DNA of 64,000 nt from Phenylobacterium deserti (GCF_003254705.1 NZ_QFYR01000004.1:186001-250000), one strand, 5' to 3'. Shown: positions 8,718-17,495, counted from the stretch's first letter. Notes: generated by a model not told the origin, from the letters alone. Numbers and translations are program-made.

Positions 8718-9710
8718 ATGGCGCTGTTCCGCTACCATCGGCCCGGCGACCTGTCCGAAGCCCACGCTCGCGCGGTCACGCCGGGCGCCATGTACATCGC
8801 CGGCGGCACCGACCTGCTGCAACTGGTGCAGGAGCGGGTCACCCAGCCGGCCGAGGTCATCGACGTCAACCGTCTTGCACCGCCCGAGATCGAGACCTCC
8901 GAAGGTGGCGTGCGGATCGGCGCCGGGGCCAAGCTGAACGCCATGGCGGCCCACCCGCTGGTGCGGGAACGTTATCCGGTTGTCGCGGAAGCCCTAATGG
9001 GGAGCGCCTCCCCGCAGGTGCGCAACATGGCCACCGCTGGCGGCAACCTGCTGCAAAGAACGCGCTGTCTCTACTTCCGAGACGTGGCCACCCCTTGCAA
9101 CAAGCGCCAGCCGGGCTCCGGCTGCTCGGCCTGGGATGGGCAGAACCGCCAGAACGCCATCTTCGGCGGCAGCCCGACCTGCATCGCCGTCCAGCCCTCC
9201 GACTTCGCGGTCGCCCTGCTCGCCTGCGACGCGGAGATCGTGCTGGCCAGCCCAGGCGGCGAGCGGCGCGTGCCTATGGCCGACTTCCATCGCCTGCCCA
9301 TCGAAGCCCCCGAAATCGAGACGGTCATGGAGCCAGGCGAGTTGATCACGGCCATCGAGCTGCCGGACCGGGCGGCGCAGCGGCGCTCCCGCTACCTGAA
9401 GGTTCGAGACCGGGCGAGCTTCGAGTGGGCGGTGACCTCCTGCGCCTTGTCCATCCGCATGGAGGGCGGCGCGGTGAGCGAGGCTCGCGTGGCGGTCGGC
9501 GGGGTTGGGACCAAGCCCTGGCGGCTGCCGAACGTGGAGCCGGCGATCGTCGGTCAGGCGCTGACGGAGCAAGTCATCACCAGCGCGGCCGAACGGGCCG
9601 CCGAAGGCGCCGAGCCGCGCCAGCACAACGCCTTCAAGGTTCCGCTGCTGGTCGGCACGGTGCGCAAGGCGCTGCGGGAGTTCGCGCAGATGGAGGCGGT
9701 GCAGCCATGA
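8718..9710 (+). CDS. Molybdenum hydroxylase FAD subunit with extra [4Fe-4S] motif (PaoB/YagS-like)
   Basis: 330 residues. FAD-binding PCMH-type domain at the N-terminus (YIAGGTDLLQLVQ, MATAGGNLLQRTRC) and the CO-dehydrogenase flavoprotein C-terminal domain after about residue 220. Residues 117-155 carry the insertion RCLYFRD..CNKRQPGSGC..GGSPTC; Cys117, Cys127, Cys136 and Cys155 match the [4Fe-4S] ligands described for E. coli PaoB. This ties the enzyme to the PaoABC aldehyde-oxidase branch instead of plain xanthine dehydrogenases. The stop overlaps the next start (ATGA). Substrate unproven; aromatic aldehydes are the family precedent. Confidence 0.93.
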   Translation: MALFRYHRPGDLSEAHARAVTPGAMYIAGGTDLLQLVQERVTQPAEVIDVNRLAPPEIETSEGGVRIGAGAKLNAMAAHPLVRERYPVVAEALMGSASPQVRNMATAGGNLLQRTRCLYFRDVATPCNKRQPGSGCSAWDGQNRQNAIFGGSPTCIAVQPSDFAVALLACDAEIVLASPGGERRVPMADFHRLPIEAPEIETVMEPGELITAIELPDRAAQRRSRYLKVRDRASFEWAVTSCALSIRMEGGAVSEARVAVGGVGTKPWRLPNVEPAIVGQALTEQVITSAAERAAEGAEPRQHNAFKVPLLVGTVRKALREFAQMEAVQP

Positions 9711-11938
9711 GCTCGAACGCCGTGATCGGCAGCCCCGTCTCGCGCGTCGACGGCCCGGACAAGGTCCACGGCCGCGCCACCTACGCCGCCGAGTTCAAGC
9801 CTGAGGGCTTGGCCTACGCCGCCCTGGTGCTGAGCCGGATCCCGTCGGGGCGCATCAAGTCGATCGACGTCAGCCTCGCCATGACCGTACCGGGCGTGGT
9901 CAGCGTGATCACCCATGAGAACGCCCCTCGCCTGCCCTACAAGGAGATGAAAAAGCGGCCGCAGGTCGACCCGAAGGCGGGCGGCCAGCTGCGGGTCTTC
10001 CAGGACGACAAGGTGCTCTGGAGCGGCCAGCCGATCGCCTGCGTCGTCGCCGACAGCATCGAACAGGCTGAAACCGCCGCCGACCTGATCCGGGTCACCT
10101 ACTCCCCCGACGCGCAGGCTCAGACGAAGTTCGATCGAGCGCTCGGCTTGAAGCCTGCGCCGGAAGCTGAGGCCGACGGCCGTCCGGGCGAGACCCAGCG
10201 CGGCGACGCCGCCAGCGCCTTCGACAGCAGCCCCGTCAAGGTGGAGGGCTGGTACCTTCAGCCCCGCGAGCAGCACAACCCAATCGAGCTGCACGCCACC
10301 ATCGCCAAATGGGACGGCGACCACCTGACGCTCTGGGACAAGACCCAGTGGGTGGACAACGACCGGGCCGAGATCGCGCACGTCTTCGACATCCCGCAGG
10401 ACAAGATACGGGTGATCTCGCCCTTCGTAGGCGGCGCTTTCGGCTCGGCCCTTCGCACCTGGCACCACGTCCACATCGCAGCCATGGCCGCCAAGATGAC
10501 CGGCCGGGCTGTGCGCCTGGAGCTTACGCGTCGGGAACAGTTCACCAACACCGGCTCTCGCCCACACACCGAACAGCACGTCGCGCTGGGCGCGCTGGAG
10601 GATGGACGGCTCGCCGCCCTCATCCAGGAGGCTTGGGGCCAGACCTCCACCTACGAGGAGTATGCCGAGACCACGCTGGACCCGCCGCGTCAGACCTATT
10701 CGGTGGCCAACAACGCCACCCGCTACCGTCTGGTCCACATGAACGTGAACACGCCCACGTCCATGCGGGCGCCGGGCGTAGCGACGGGGGTCTTCGCCCA
10801 GGAGATCGCCATGGACGAGCTCGCCGTGGCGCTGGGCATGGACCCGGTCGAGCTGCGGCTGAAGAACTACGCTGAGACGGACGAATACAAGTCCAAGCCC
10901 TGGTCGTCGAAGGAGCTGCGCGCCTGTTATGCCAAGGCCGCAGATGACTTCGGTTGGTCGCGCCGCAGCCCCGAGCCCCGCTCCATGCAGGACAATGGGC
11001 AGCTGGTGGGCTGGGGCATGGCGACGGCCATCTACCCCTCCCACCGCTCTCCGGCTCAAGCCACCGTGCGGCTCCACCGGGACGGGCACGTGCTGCTGCG
11101 CACCGCCGCCTCCGACATGGGCCCGGGCACCTACACTTCCATGACCCAGGTGGCGGCCGACACCTTGGATCTCCCTGTCGAGAAGGTGCGGTTCGAGCTG
11201 GGCGACACGGACTTCGCCATGGCCCCGGTGCACGGCGGCTCGATCACCATGGCGAGCGTCGGCACGGCCGTGATGGCGGCTTGCCAGGCGCTCCAGAAGA
11301 AGGTCGGCGAACTCGCCGCCGCATCGTCCGGCGGACCATTCAAAGGCGCCGCTTCCGACACCCTCCTCTTCCAGGGCGGCGGGTTGGCGCTCAAGAACGG
11401 CGGGGGCTTCACGCCCTACGGCGAGTTCCTGGCCCAGCACGGACTCGAGTGGCTGGACGCGGAAGGCAAGTCAGAACCCGGCGCGGAGTCTGAAACCCAC
11501 ACCAGCTCGGCGTTCGGAGCTGTGTTCGCCGAGGTGCGTGTCGACCCGGATCTCGGAACCGTGCGGGTCCCGCGCCTGGTCGGCGCATATGACGTTGGGC
11601 GGGTGATCAATCCCAAGATCGCGCACAGCCAGTGCATCGGCGGCATGGTCGGCGGTATCGGCATGGCGCTGCTCGAGATGGTCGAGTGGGACGACCGTTA
11701 CGGACGAGTGATGAACGCCAATCTGGCCGAGTACCTCGTGCCCGTTTGCGCCGACATCGTCCAACTTGAGGCCTCGTTCGTCCCGTCGGACGACAAGATC
11801 TTCAACCCCCTGGGCGTGAAGGGGCTCGCCGAGATCGCCATCAGCGGCGTGGCTCCGGCCATCGCCAACGCCGTCTTCCACGCCACGGGCAAGAGAGTGC
11901 GGGACCTGCCGATCTTGCCCGAGCGCCTGCTGCTCTAG
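9707..11938 (+). CDS. Molybdenum hydroxylase catalytic (molybdopterin) subunit (PaoC/YagR-like)
   Basis: 743 residues. Opens with VSRVDGPDKVHGRATYAAEF, the usual start of the large subunit; cofactor-binding stretches include SPFVGGAFGSALRTWHH, TPTSMRAPGVATGVFAQE and MGPGTYTSMTQVAADTL. The likely catalytic Glu is Glu709 in GVKGLAEIAISG. ATGA start coupled to the FAD gene, completing a 2Fe2S-FAD-Mo order identical to paoABC. No XdhC/PaoD-type cofactor-insertion chaperone follows; the next gene is a convergent TetR regulator overlapping by 4 bp. Reaction expected: oxidation of aldehydes or N-heterocycles with water as oxygen donor. Confidence 0.93.
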   Translation: MSSNAVIGSPVSRVDGPDKVHGRATYAAEFKPEGLAYAALVLSRIPSGRIKSIDVSLAMTVPGVVSVITHENAPRLPYKEMKKRPQVDPKAGGQLRVFQDDKVLWSGQPIACVVADSIEQAETAADLIRVTYSPDAQAQTKFDRALGLKPAPEAEADGRPGETQRGDAASAFDSSPVKVEGWYLQPREQHNPIELHATIAKWDGDHLTLWDKTQWVDNDRAEIAHVFDIPQDKIRVISPFVGGAFGSALRTWHHVHIAAMAAKMTGRAVRLELTRREQFTNTGSRPHTEQHVALGALEDGRLAALIQEAWGQTSTYEEYAETTLDPPRQTYSVANNATRYRLVHMNVNTPTSMRAPGVATGVFAQEIAMDELAVALGMDPVELRLKNYAETDEYKSKPWSSKELRACYAKAADDFGWSRRSPEPRSMQDNGQLVGWGMATAIYPSHRSPAQATVRLHRDGHVLLRTAASDMGPGTYTSMTQVAADTLDLPVEKVRFELGDTDFAMAPVHGGSITMASVGTAVMAACQALQKKVGELAAASSGGPFKGAASDTLLFQGGGLALKNGGGFTPYGEFLAQHGLEWLDAEGKSEPGAESETHTSSAFGAVFAEVRVDPDLGTVRVPRLVGAYDVGRVINPKIAHSQCIGGMVGGIGMALLEMVEWDDRYGRVMNANLAEYLVPVCADIVQLEASFVPSDDKIFNPLGVKGLAEIAISGVAPAIANAVFHATGKRVRDLPILPERLLL

Positions 11939-12564
11939 GCTTTCTCCGTCCCATAGGTGCGCAGGAAGGTGCGGACCGCCCGTTCACCCTCTTCCGCCGC
12001 TTGGTCCTCTGTCAGTTCAGGGATCACGTTGCAGAGGCGGGCCATGTGGAAGCGCCCCTTGGTCAATCCCATGAAGAACTGGGCCGCCGCTTCCGGATCT
12101 TCGATGTTCAGCAGCCCCTGCTCGGCCCAGCGCGTCATGTAGCCGGCCAGACGGGCGATCCCGCGCCGGGGGCCGTTCTCGTAGAACAGCTGGCCGATCT
12201 CAGGTGACCGCTCCGCTTCCGCGATGATCAGGCGCAGGCTGCGCAGACTCGCATCGCTGAGGGTGGTCAGGATGTAGCGATGAGCGAAGACGGTCAGCGC
12301 TTCGCGCATCGAGGCGCCGTCGCTCACGTCTCCGAAAATCGCCTCCTGGTGCCAGACGCACCGGCGCTGCACGAACGCCTCGAACAGCTCGTCCTTGCTC
12401 TTGAAGTAGTTGTAGAGCGTGCCCTTCGACCCGCCGAGACGCGCCGCAATGGTCGACATGGAAGCCGCCGCGAAGCCTTCGTCCAGGAACACGTCTTGAG
12501 CGACGTCGAGGATGGCTTCGCGCCGAGCATCTCTGTCCAGCCGGGGGCGTGTGGTTTGTTGCAT
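11935..12564 (-). CDS. TetR/AcrR family repressor of the adjacent efflux operon
   Basis: 209 residues. N-terminal TetR helix-turn-helix: RREAILDVAQDVFLDEGF, MSTIAARLGGSKGTLYNYF and KSKDELFEAF, followed by a helical C-terminal ligand domain of the AcrR type. ATG at 12564; a GTG one codon upstream would only add a residue. It is divergent from the efflux operon, and two mirror-image operators occupy the 110-bp gap, so it very probably represses both itself and the pump until an inducer binds. Inducer unknown. Confidence 0.93.
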   Translation of the reverse strand: MQQTTRPRLDRDARREAILDVAQDVFLDEGFAAASMSTIAARLGGSKGTLYNYFKSKDELFEAFVQRRCVWHQEAIFGDVSDGASMREALTVFAHRYILTTLSDASLRSLRLIIAEAERSPEIGQLFYENGPRRGIARLAGYMTRWAEQGLLNIEDPEAAAQFFMGLTKGRFHMARLCNVIPELTEDQAAEEGERAVRTFLRTYGTEKA

Positions 12565-12583
12565 CACCGCAAAACTTTTTAGA

Positions 12584-12599
12584 ACCGTACGGTACGGTC
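12584..12599. promoter_or_regulatory. TetR operator 1
   Basis: ACCGTACGGTACGGTC, built on the perfect 10-bp palindrome ACCGTACGGT (12584-12593) plus a further CGGTC half. It is the exact reverse complement of the site at 12641-12656. It lies just upstream of the tetR start codon and would cover the tetR leader or promoter. Assignment to the divergent TetR gene is inference from position. Confidence 0.82.
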
Positions 12600-12602
12600 A
12601 GC

Positions 12603-12630
12603 TTGACCGGCTAAGCGCACCGTATATATG
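12603..12630 (+). promoter_or_regulatory. Candidate efflux-operon promoter
   Basis: TTGACC at 12603-12608 and TATATG at 12625-12630 with a 16-bp spacer. It is flanked by the two TetR operators, and the downstream one would cover the transcription start, a standard repression layout. Predicted from pattern only. Confidence 0.55.
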
Positions 12631-12640
12631 TCCGCAATAT

Positions 12641-12656
12641 GACCGTACCGTACGGT
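12641..12656. promoter_or_regulatory. TetR operator 2
   Basis: GACCGTACCGTACGGT, the exact inverted copy of operator 1, centred 57 bp away, with the same ACCGTACGGT core at 12647-12656. It falls between the candidate -10 element and the pump start codon at 12675. Confidence 0.82.
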
Positions 12657-12674
12657 ATTGCAAGGCGCTCTCCG

Positions 12675-14105
12675 ATGCCCACCGCCCACGCACCCCTTAA
12701 GCTCGCACTTCTAGCCTCGCTCAGCGCCGCTGCTCTCGCCGCCTGCGCGACGCTTCCGGCGGAGACGCCGTCCCGCCAAGCCAAGGCCGCCGAGACCTAC
12801 GCCACGAGCCAGACGCTGAACGCGCCTGCCGCGGACTGGCCGACGGATCGTTGGTGGGCGGCTTACGGAGACGCCCAGCTCGCGACGCTTGTGGACGAAG
12901 CCCTCGCCGGCTCTCCCAGCCTGGCGCAAGCCGAGGCTCGAGTGCGCCGCGCCGAGGCCGTGGCGGCCCAGGCCCGCTCCCGCGACCTGCCCTCGGTCAC
13001 TCTCAACGGCTCCGCCCAGGAGACGAAGCAGAGCTACAACAACGGCATCCCCGCCGCCTTCGTCCCTCAGGGCTACAACGACTACGGCCGCGTCACCCTG
13101 GACTTCGGCTGGGAGCTGGACTTCTGGGGTCGCAACCGCGCGGCCGTCGCCGCCGCCACCTCTGAAGCGCGCGCCGCTCAGGCAGAGGCGGCCCAGGCGC
13201 GCCTGATGCTGTCGACCAACGTCGCCGCCGCTTACGCCGACCTCGCTCGCTTGTTCGCCGAGCGCGATGTCGCTGAGCGTACGGTCGCCTTGCAGCAGGA
13301 GACCACCAGTCTGGTGGCCAACCGCGTGGCGAACGGCCTCGACACCCGTGGAGAGCAGCGCCTGGCGGAAGCCGAGCCCCTGCAGTCCCGCGCCGACCTC
13401 GCCGCCTTGGACGAGCAGATCGCACTCACCCGCAACCGCATCTCCGCCCTGCTCGGCGCCGGCCCTGACCGCGGCCTGGCGATCGCACGGCCGCAGATCA
13501 GCGCCCTAAAACCGTTCGGGCTGCCGCCTGAACTTTCGGCCAACCTGGTGGGCCGCCGCCCCGACGTCATCGCCGCCCGCTGGCGGGCCGAAGCCGCGTC
13601 GAGCCGGGTGCGCGAGGCGCGTGCGGCCTTCTACCCCGACATCAACCTGGCCGCCTACGTCGGGGCCCAGGCGCTGCACCTCGACAAGCTGTTCGACAGC
13701 GGTTCGGACATCGGATCGGTTGGCCCGGCGGTCAGCCTGCCCATCTTCGAGGGCGGGCGTCTGCGAGCCGGGCTGCGCGGGGCGGAAGCCGATCGTGACT
13801 CGGCTGTGGCCGGCTACGATGCAGCAGTCGCCGAAGCTTTCCGCCAGGTGGCTGACGTCGTGGCGTCCGAAAGGGCGCTGGAGGCGCAGCTCGCCGACAG
13901 CCGCGCCGCCCTCGCGGCCAGCGAAGACGCCTACCGCATCGCGCGCCTTCGCTACCAGGGCGGCCTGTCCACCTACTCCGTGCTGCTGCAGTCCGAGCAG
14001 GCCGTGCTCCGACGACGGCGCGCTGTCGCCGACCTGGAGGCGAGAGCCTTCGCCCTCGACGTCGCCCTTGTTCGCGCCCTTGGCGGCGGCTTCCACGCCG
14101 CCTGA
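12675..14105 (+). CDS. Efflux outer-membrane factor, NodT/TolC family lipoprotein
   Basis: 476 residues. Lipoprotein signal ending LAAC, then the outer-membrane efflux protein repeats: DRWWAAYGDAQLATLVDEAL and SPSLAQAEARVRRAEAVAAQ, VTLDFGWELDFWGRNRAAV, and AAFYPDINLAAYVGAQALHLD with PAVSLPIFEGGRLRAGLRGA. It forms the trimeric outer-membrane duct of a tripartite pump. Start placed at 12675 (MPTAHAPLKLALL); an ATG at 12639 falls beside operator 2 and would precede the signal. First gene of the operon with the EmrA-like adaptor and EmrB-like pump, TetR-controlled. Confidence 0.93.
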   Translation: MPTAHAPLKLALLASLSAAALAACATLPAETPSRQAKAAETYATSQTLNAPAADWPTDRWWAAYGDAQLATLVDEALAGSPSLAQAEARVRRAEAVAAQARSRDLPSVTLNGSAQETKQSYNNGIPAAFVPQGYNDYGRVTLDFGWELDFWGRNRAAVAAATSEARAAQAEAAQARLMLSTNVAAAYADLARLFAERDVAERTVALQQETTSLVANRVANGLDTRGEQRLAEAEPLQSRADLAALDEQIALTRNRISALLGAGPDRGLAIARPQISALKPFGLPPELSANLVGRRPDVIAARWRAEAASSRVREARAAFYPDINLAAYVGAQALHLDKLFDSGSDIGSVGPAVSLPIFEGGRLRAGLRGAEADRDSAVAGYDAAVAEAFRQVADVVASERALEAQLADSRAALAASEDAYRIARLRYQGGLSTYSVLLQSEQAVLRRRRAVADLEARAFALDVALVRALGGGFHAA

Positions 14106-14160
14106 CGCCTGCGCCGCTTTCTCGCACCGAAATCAGCTCTCCTCCCCGAGGCTCTGCCAA

Positions 14161-15246
14161 ATGTCCGAAACCGCCTCCACCGCGCCTGCCGCCGCCGATC
14201 GCCGCCGCAAGCGCCTGCTCCTCATCCTCGGCGTCGTGGTCGTCGCCGCGGCCGTCATCTACGGCGTCTACACCCTGCTGTTCGCCGGCAAGATCGTGGA
14301 GACCGACAACGCCTACGTCGGTGCCGAAGTGGCGCAGGTGACCCCGCTGGTCTCAGGGCCCGTGGCCCAGGTCCTGATCAAGGAAACCCAGACGGTCCAG
14401 GCCGGCCAGCCGCTGGTCGTGCTCGACAACTCGGACGCCCGCATCGCCGTCGCTCAGGCGGAAGCGGCGCTTGGCCAGGCGGAACGCCGCGTGCGCGGCT
14501 ATGAAGCCAACGACCAGGCGCTTGGCGGTCAAGTGGCCGCGCGGCAAGCCGATGTGGCGCGCGCTCGCGCCGATCTGGAGCGCGCCCGCACGGACCTGTC
14601 GCGCCGGCAGAACCTCGCCGGCTCCGGGGCTGTCTCGGGTGAGGAGCTGACGGCGGCTCGCAACGCCTTCGCCTCGGCGCAAGCGGCGATGGCCCAGGCG
14701 CAGGCCAACCTGAGGGCCGCCCAGGGGTCTCGCGAAGCCAACGCGGTCCTGATCAACGGAACGCCTCTCGCTCAGAACCCCGAGGTCGCAGCCGCCCGCG
14801 CCCTTCTGGAATCGGCTCAGCTCGCACTCCAGAGGACCGTGATCCGCGCGCCCATGGCCGGCGTGATCTCCCGAAAGCAGGTGCAGGTCGGCCAGCAGGT
14901 CCAGGCCGGCGCGCCGCTGATGGCGGTGGTGCCGGTCCAGGCCGCCTATGTGGACGCCAACTTCAAGGAAGTGCAGCTCGAGAAGGTGCGTCCCGGCCAA
15001 CCGGTGGAGCTGGTCTCCGACCTCTACGGCAAGGGCGTGGTCTACCACGGCCGCGTCGTCGGCTTTTCCGGCGGCACGGGCTCGGCCTTCAGCCTGATCC
15101 CGGCCCAGAACGCCACGGGCAACTGGATCAAGATCGTCCAACGCGTGCCCGTCCGCATCGCCCTCGACCCGCGTGAGCTCGCCCAGCACCCCTTGCGCGT
15201 CGGGCTTTCCATGAAGGCCGAGATCGACGTTTCCGGCGCCCGCTGA
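14161..15246 (+). CDS. HlyD/EmrA family membrane-fusion adaptor
   Basis: 361 residues. Short cytosolic N-terminus with a basic RRRKR stretch, one membrane segment (about 20-42, LLLILGVVVVAAAVIYGVY), then the periplasmic part: beta-barrel/lipoyl motif VETDNAYVGAEVAQVTPLVSG is characteristic of EmrA, a long alpha-helical hairpin rich in Ala/Arg (about 95-210), the second lipoyl half TVIRAPMAGVISRKQVQVGQ and VDANFKEVQLEKVRPGQPVE. It links the inner-membrane DHA2 pump to the NodT-type duct. Starts 55 bp after the duct gene and precedes the pump gene by 22 bp. Confidence 0.93.
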   Translation: MSETASTAPAAADRRRKRLLLILGVVVVAAAVIYGVYTLLFAGKIVETDNAYVGAEVAQVTPLVSGPVAQVLIKETQTVQAGQPLVVLDNSDARIAVAQAEAALGQAERRVRGYEANDQALGGQVAARQADVARARADLERARTDLSRRQNLAGSGAVSGEELTAARNAFASAQAAMAQAQANLRAAQGSREANAVLINGTPLAQNPEVAAARALLESAQLALQRTVIRAPMAGVISRKQVQVGQQVQAGAPLMAVVPVQAAYVDANFKEVQLEKVRPGQPVELVSDLYGKGVVYHGRVVGFSGGTGSAFSLIPAQNATGNWIKIVQRVPVRIALDPRELAQHPLRVGLSMKAEIDVSGAR

Positions 15247-15268
15247 GGCCAGGGACAAGGAGCCAGCC

Positions 15269-16828
15269 ATGGCCAACGCTTCCCCGCCCGGGGGCGGCAT
15301 GCCCGCCCCGATGACCGGGCTCACCCTGGCCATCACCTCCATCGCCCTGGCGCTGGGCACCTTCATGCAGGTGCTGGACAGCACCATCGCCAACGTTTCG
15401 ATCCCGACCATCGCGGGCAACCTGGGCGTCAGCGCCAATCAGGGCACCTGGGTGATCACGTCGTTTGCGGTGTCCAATGCGATCTCGCTCCCGCTCACTG
15501 GCTGGTTGATGGGCCGCTACGGAGTGGTGAAGACATTCGTCGGCGCGACCGCGCTCTTCACCGTCGCCTCGTTCCTGTGCGGCATCGCCTGGAACCTGGA
15601 ATCCCTGATCCTTTTCCGCATCCTGCAGGGCGCGGTGTCCGGGCCGATGATCCCAGGCTCGCAGGCTCTGCTGATCATGATCTTCCCGCCCAACAAGCGC
15701 GGGACGGCGCTGGCCATCTGGTCGATGACCACCCTGGTCGCGCCCATCTGCGGCCCGATCCTCGGCGGCTACATCTCGGACAACTACACCTGGCCCTGGA
15801 TCTTTCTGATCAACGTCCCGGTCGGCATCGCCTGCACGGTCCTGTGCTGGCGCAACATGGCCAGCCGCGAGACGCCGACCCGTCGGATCCCCGTCGACAA
15901 GGTCGGCTTCGCACTGTTGGTGCTGTGGGTCGGATCGCTGCAGCTGATGCTCGACACCGGCAAGGAGGTGGACTGGTTCTCCTCGCCCGCAATCGTCGTC
16001 GAGGCCCTGATCGCCGCCATCGGGTTCGTGGCCTGGCTGATCTGGGAGCTGAACGAGAAGCACCCGATCGTCGACCTCAGCCTGTTCAAGCGTCGGGACT
16101 TCACCCTGGCGACCATCGCCATGTGCCTGGCGTTCGGGGTGTTCTTCGCCAACAACCTGCTGCTGCCGCTGCTGCTGCAGACGCGGATGGGCTACATCGC
16201 CACTTGGGCTGGCCTGGTGGCCGCGCCGTCCGGGGTGGTGGCCGTCTTCCTGACGCCCTTCGCGGCCAGGATCATGGGTCGGATCGACGCGCGGATCACC
16301 GCCACCGTCGCCCTCGCCGCCTTCGGCCTCAGCTTCTTCATGCGCTCGGAGTACACGCCGGACGCCAGCTTCGGCGCGCTGGTCATGCCCATGCTGGTGC
16401 AGGGCTTGGCGATGAGCACCTTCTTCGTCTCGATGATCACCCTGTCGCTGAACGGAGTGCCGGCTCCGCAAATCCCGTCCGCCAGCGGCCTGACCAACTT
16501 CAGCCGCCTGATGGTGGGCTCCATCGCCGCGTCCTTGGCCACAACGGTCTGGGACAACGACGCGGCCGTCCACCAGACGCGCCTGGCCGAGGGCATGTCG
16601 TCGGGCAATCCGATCTTCGTGCAGACCATGGAACGCATGCAGGCGGCCGGCCTCACCGCCCAGCAGGCCCTGTCGGCCGTCACGGCTCAGGTGGTGAACC
16701 AGGCTTACATCACCGCCGCCCTCGACTTCTTCCGGGTTTCGGCCTGGGTCGTCGTGGCGATGATCCCGCTGGTGTGGCTCTGCAAGAAGGCTCTCAGCAA
16801 CGGCCCGTCGCACGCGGCGGCGGACTGA
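15269..16828 (+). CDS. DHA2 family drug:H+ antiporter (EmrB-like)
   Basis: 519 residues with about 14 hydrophobic segments. Family motifs: FMQVLDSTIANVSIPTIAGN in helix 1, TWVITSFAVSNAISLPLTGW, GAVSGPMIPGSQALLI, and motif C-like APICGPILGGYISDNYTWPW with the FLINVPVGI stretch. This is the EmrB/QacA 14-TM layout; it exports hydrophobic compounds using the proton gradient. It ends the TetR-controlled operon. Good Shine-Dalgarno (AAGGAGCC) before 15269. A 10-bp perfect hairpin follows its stop, before the 2OG-oxygenase-like gene. Confidence 0.95.
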   Translation: MANASPPGGGMPAPMTGLTLAITSIALALGTFMQVLDSTIANVSIPTIAGNLGVSANQGTWVITSFAVSNAISLPLTGWLMGRYGVVKTFVGATALFTVASFLCGIAWNLESLILFRILQGAVSGPMIPGSQALLIMIFPPNKRGTALAIWSMTTLVAPICGPILGGYISDNYTWPWIFLINVPVGIACTVLCWRNMASRETPTRRIPVDKVGFALLVLWVGSLQLMLDTGKEVDWFSSPAIVVEALIAAIGFVAWLIWELNEKHPIVDLSLFKRRDFTLATIAMCLAFGVFFANNLLLPLLLQTRMGYIATWAGLVAAPSGVVAVFLTPFAARIMGRIDARITATVALAAFGLSFFMRSEYTPDASFGALVMPMLVQGLAMSTFFVSMITLSLNGVPAPQIPSASGLTNFSRLMVGSIAASLATTVWDNDAAVHQTRLAEGMSSGNPIFVQTMERMQAAGLTAQQALSAVTAQVVNQAYITAALDFFRVSAWVVVAMIPLVWLCKKALSNGPSHAAAD

Positions 16829-16840
16829 CCTTGCCAAGCG

Positions 16841-16866
16841 GGGCCCGCGGGATTAGCCGCGGGCCC
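16841..16866 (+). other. Perfect hairpin abutting the next start codon
   Basis: GGGCCCGCGG at 16841-16850, six-base loop GATTAG, and the exact complement CCGCGGGCCC at 16857-16866, ending at the base before the ATG at 16867. No T-run follows, so it is not a canonical terminator. It occupies the place where a ribosome-binding site should be. Confidence 0.85.
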
Positions 16867-17487
16867 ATGCCCACGCGCCCCCTCTTTGTCACCCAGGTCT
16901 ACGAGGCCTCTCTCGCCAGCGAGCGCAACTTCGCGCAGTTCAACGCGGAGCTGGAAGACGCCTGCCGCATGCTAGCGGAAGAGGACCGAGCGGGCCGGGC
17001 CTGGTGCCGCGAGCACGGCTACGGCGGCTACACCTCCTATGCCTCCTTGAACGACTTGCCCCAGCGGTTCAGCGTCTTCGACCAGCTCAAGCGCAAGCTC
17101 GACAAGCATGCGGCGGCCTATGCCGACCTGCTGGAATTTGATCTGGGCGGCGGCAAGCTGCGCCTCGACAGCCTTTGGGTGAACGTCCTCAAGCCGGGCT
17201 CAGCGCACACCAGCCACATCCATCCCCACAGCGTACTGTCCGGCACCATCTATGTGGTGACTCCGCCCGGCGCCTCGGCTCTCAAGCTCGAGGATCCCCG
17301 GCTGCCGATGATGATGGCGGCTCCGCCCAGGCGCACCGAGGCGGCCGAAGCTTCCAAGGCGTTCGTCTATCTGCAGCCGGAGCCCGGCACGGTTCTGATG
17401 TGGGAAAGCTGGCTCCGCCACGAGGTGCCCGCCAACAAGGCCAAGGCGGAGCGCATCTCCATCAGCTTCAACTACGGCTGGCGATAA
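16867..17487 (+). CDS. TIGR02466-type putative 2OG-Fe(II) oxygenase family protein
   Basis: 206 residues, cytosolic. The N-terminal LFVTQVYEA and the core LRLDSLWVNVLKPGSAHTSH then HIHPHSVLSGTIYV..PGASALKLEDPR match the TIGR02466 family, with MWESWLRHEVP and RISISFNYGW supplying the distal His and Arg of a cupin-like dioxygenase fold. Reaction unknown; many members lie near sulfotransferase or TPR genes. Start at 16867 is chosen because family homology begins immediately; the next Met is about residue 35. Its ribosome-binding region is inside a strong hairpin. It could be co-transcribed with the efflux operon. Confidence 0.78.
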   Translation: MPTRPLFVTQVYEASLASERNFAQFNAELEDACRMLAEEDRAGRAWCREHGYGGYTSYASLNDLPQRFSVFDQLKRKLDKHAAAYADLLEFDLGGGKLRLDSLWVNVLKPGSAHTSHIHPHSVLSGTIYVVTPPGASALKLEDPRLPMMMAAPPRRTEAAEASKAFVYLQPEPGTVLMWESWLRHEVPANKAKAERISISFNYGWR

Positions 17488-17495
17488 GCGCCCAC

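Noticed and set aside
8129..9706. Upstream extension of the molybdenum-hydroxylase large subunit to a 1269-residue protein
   Set aside because: The extension runs out of frame across the Fe-S and FAD genes and is Arg/Gly-rich; the ATGA at 9707 is the natural start.
9554..11440. 628-codon open frame antisense to the molybdenum-hydroxylase catalytic gene
   Set aside because: High-GC shadow frame; the sense strand has complete family motifs and the antisense translation shows no domain.
15128..16837. 569-codon open frame antisense to the DHA2 pump
   Set aside because: His/Arg/Gly-rich composition, no domain, opposite a clear 14-TM transporter.
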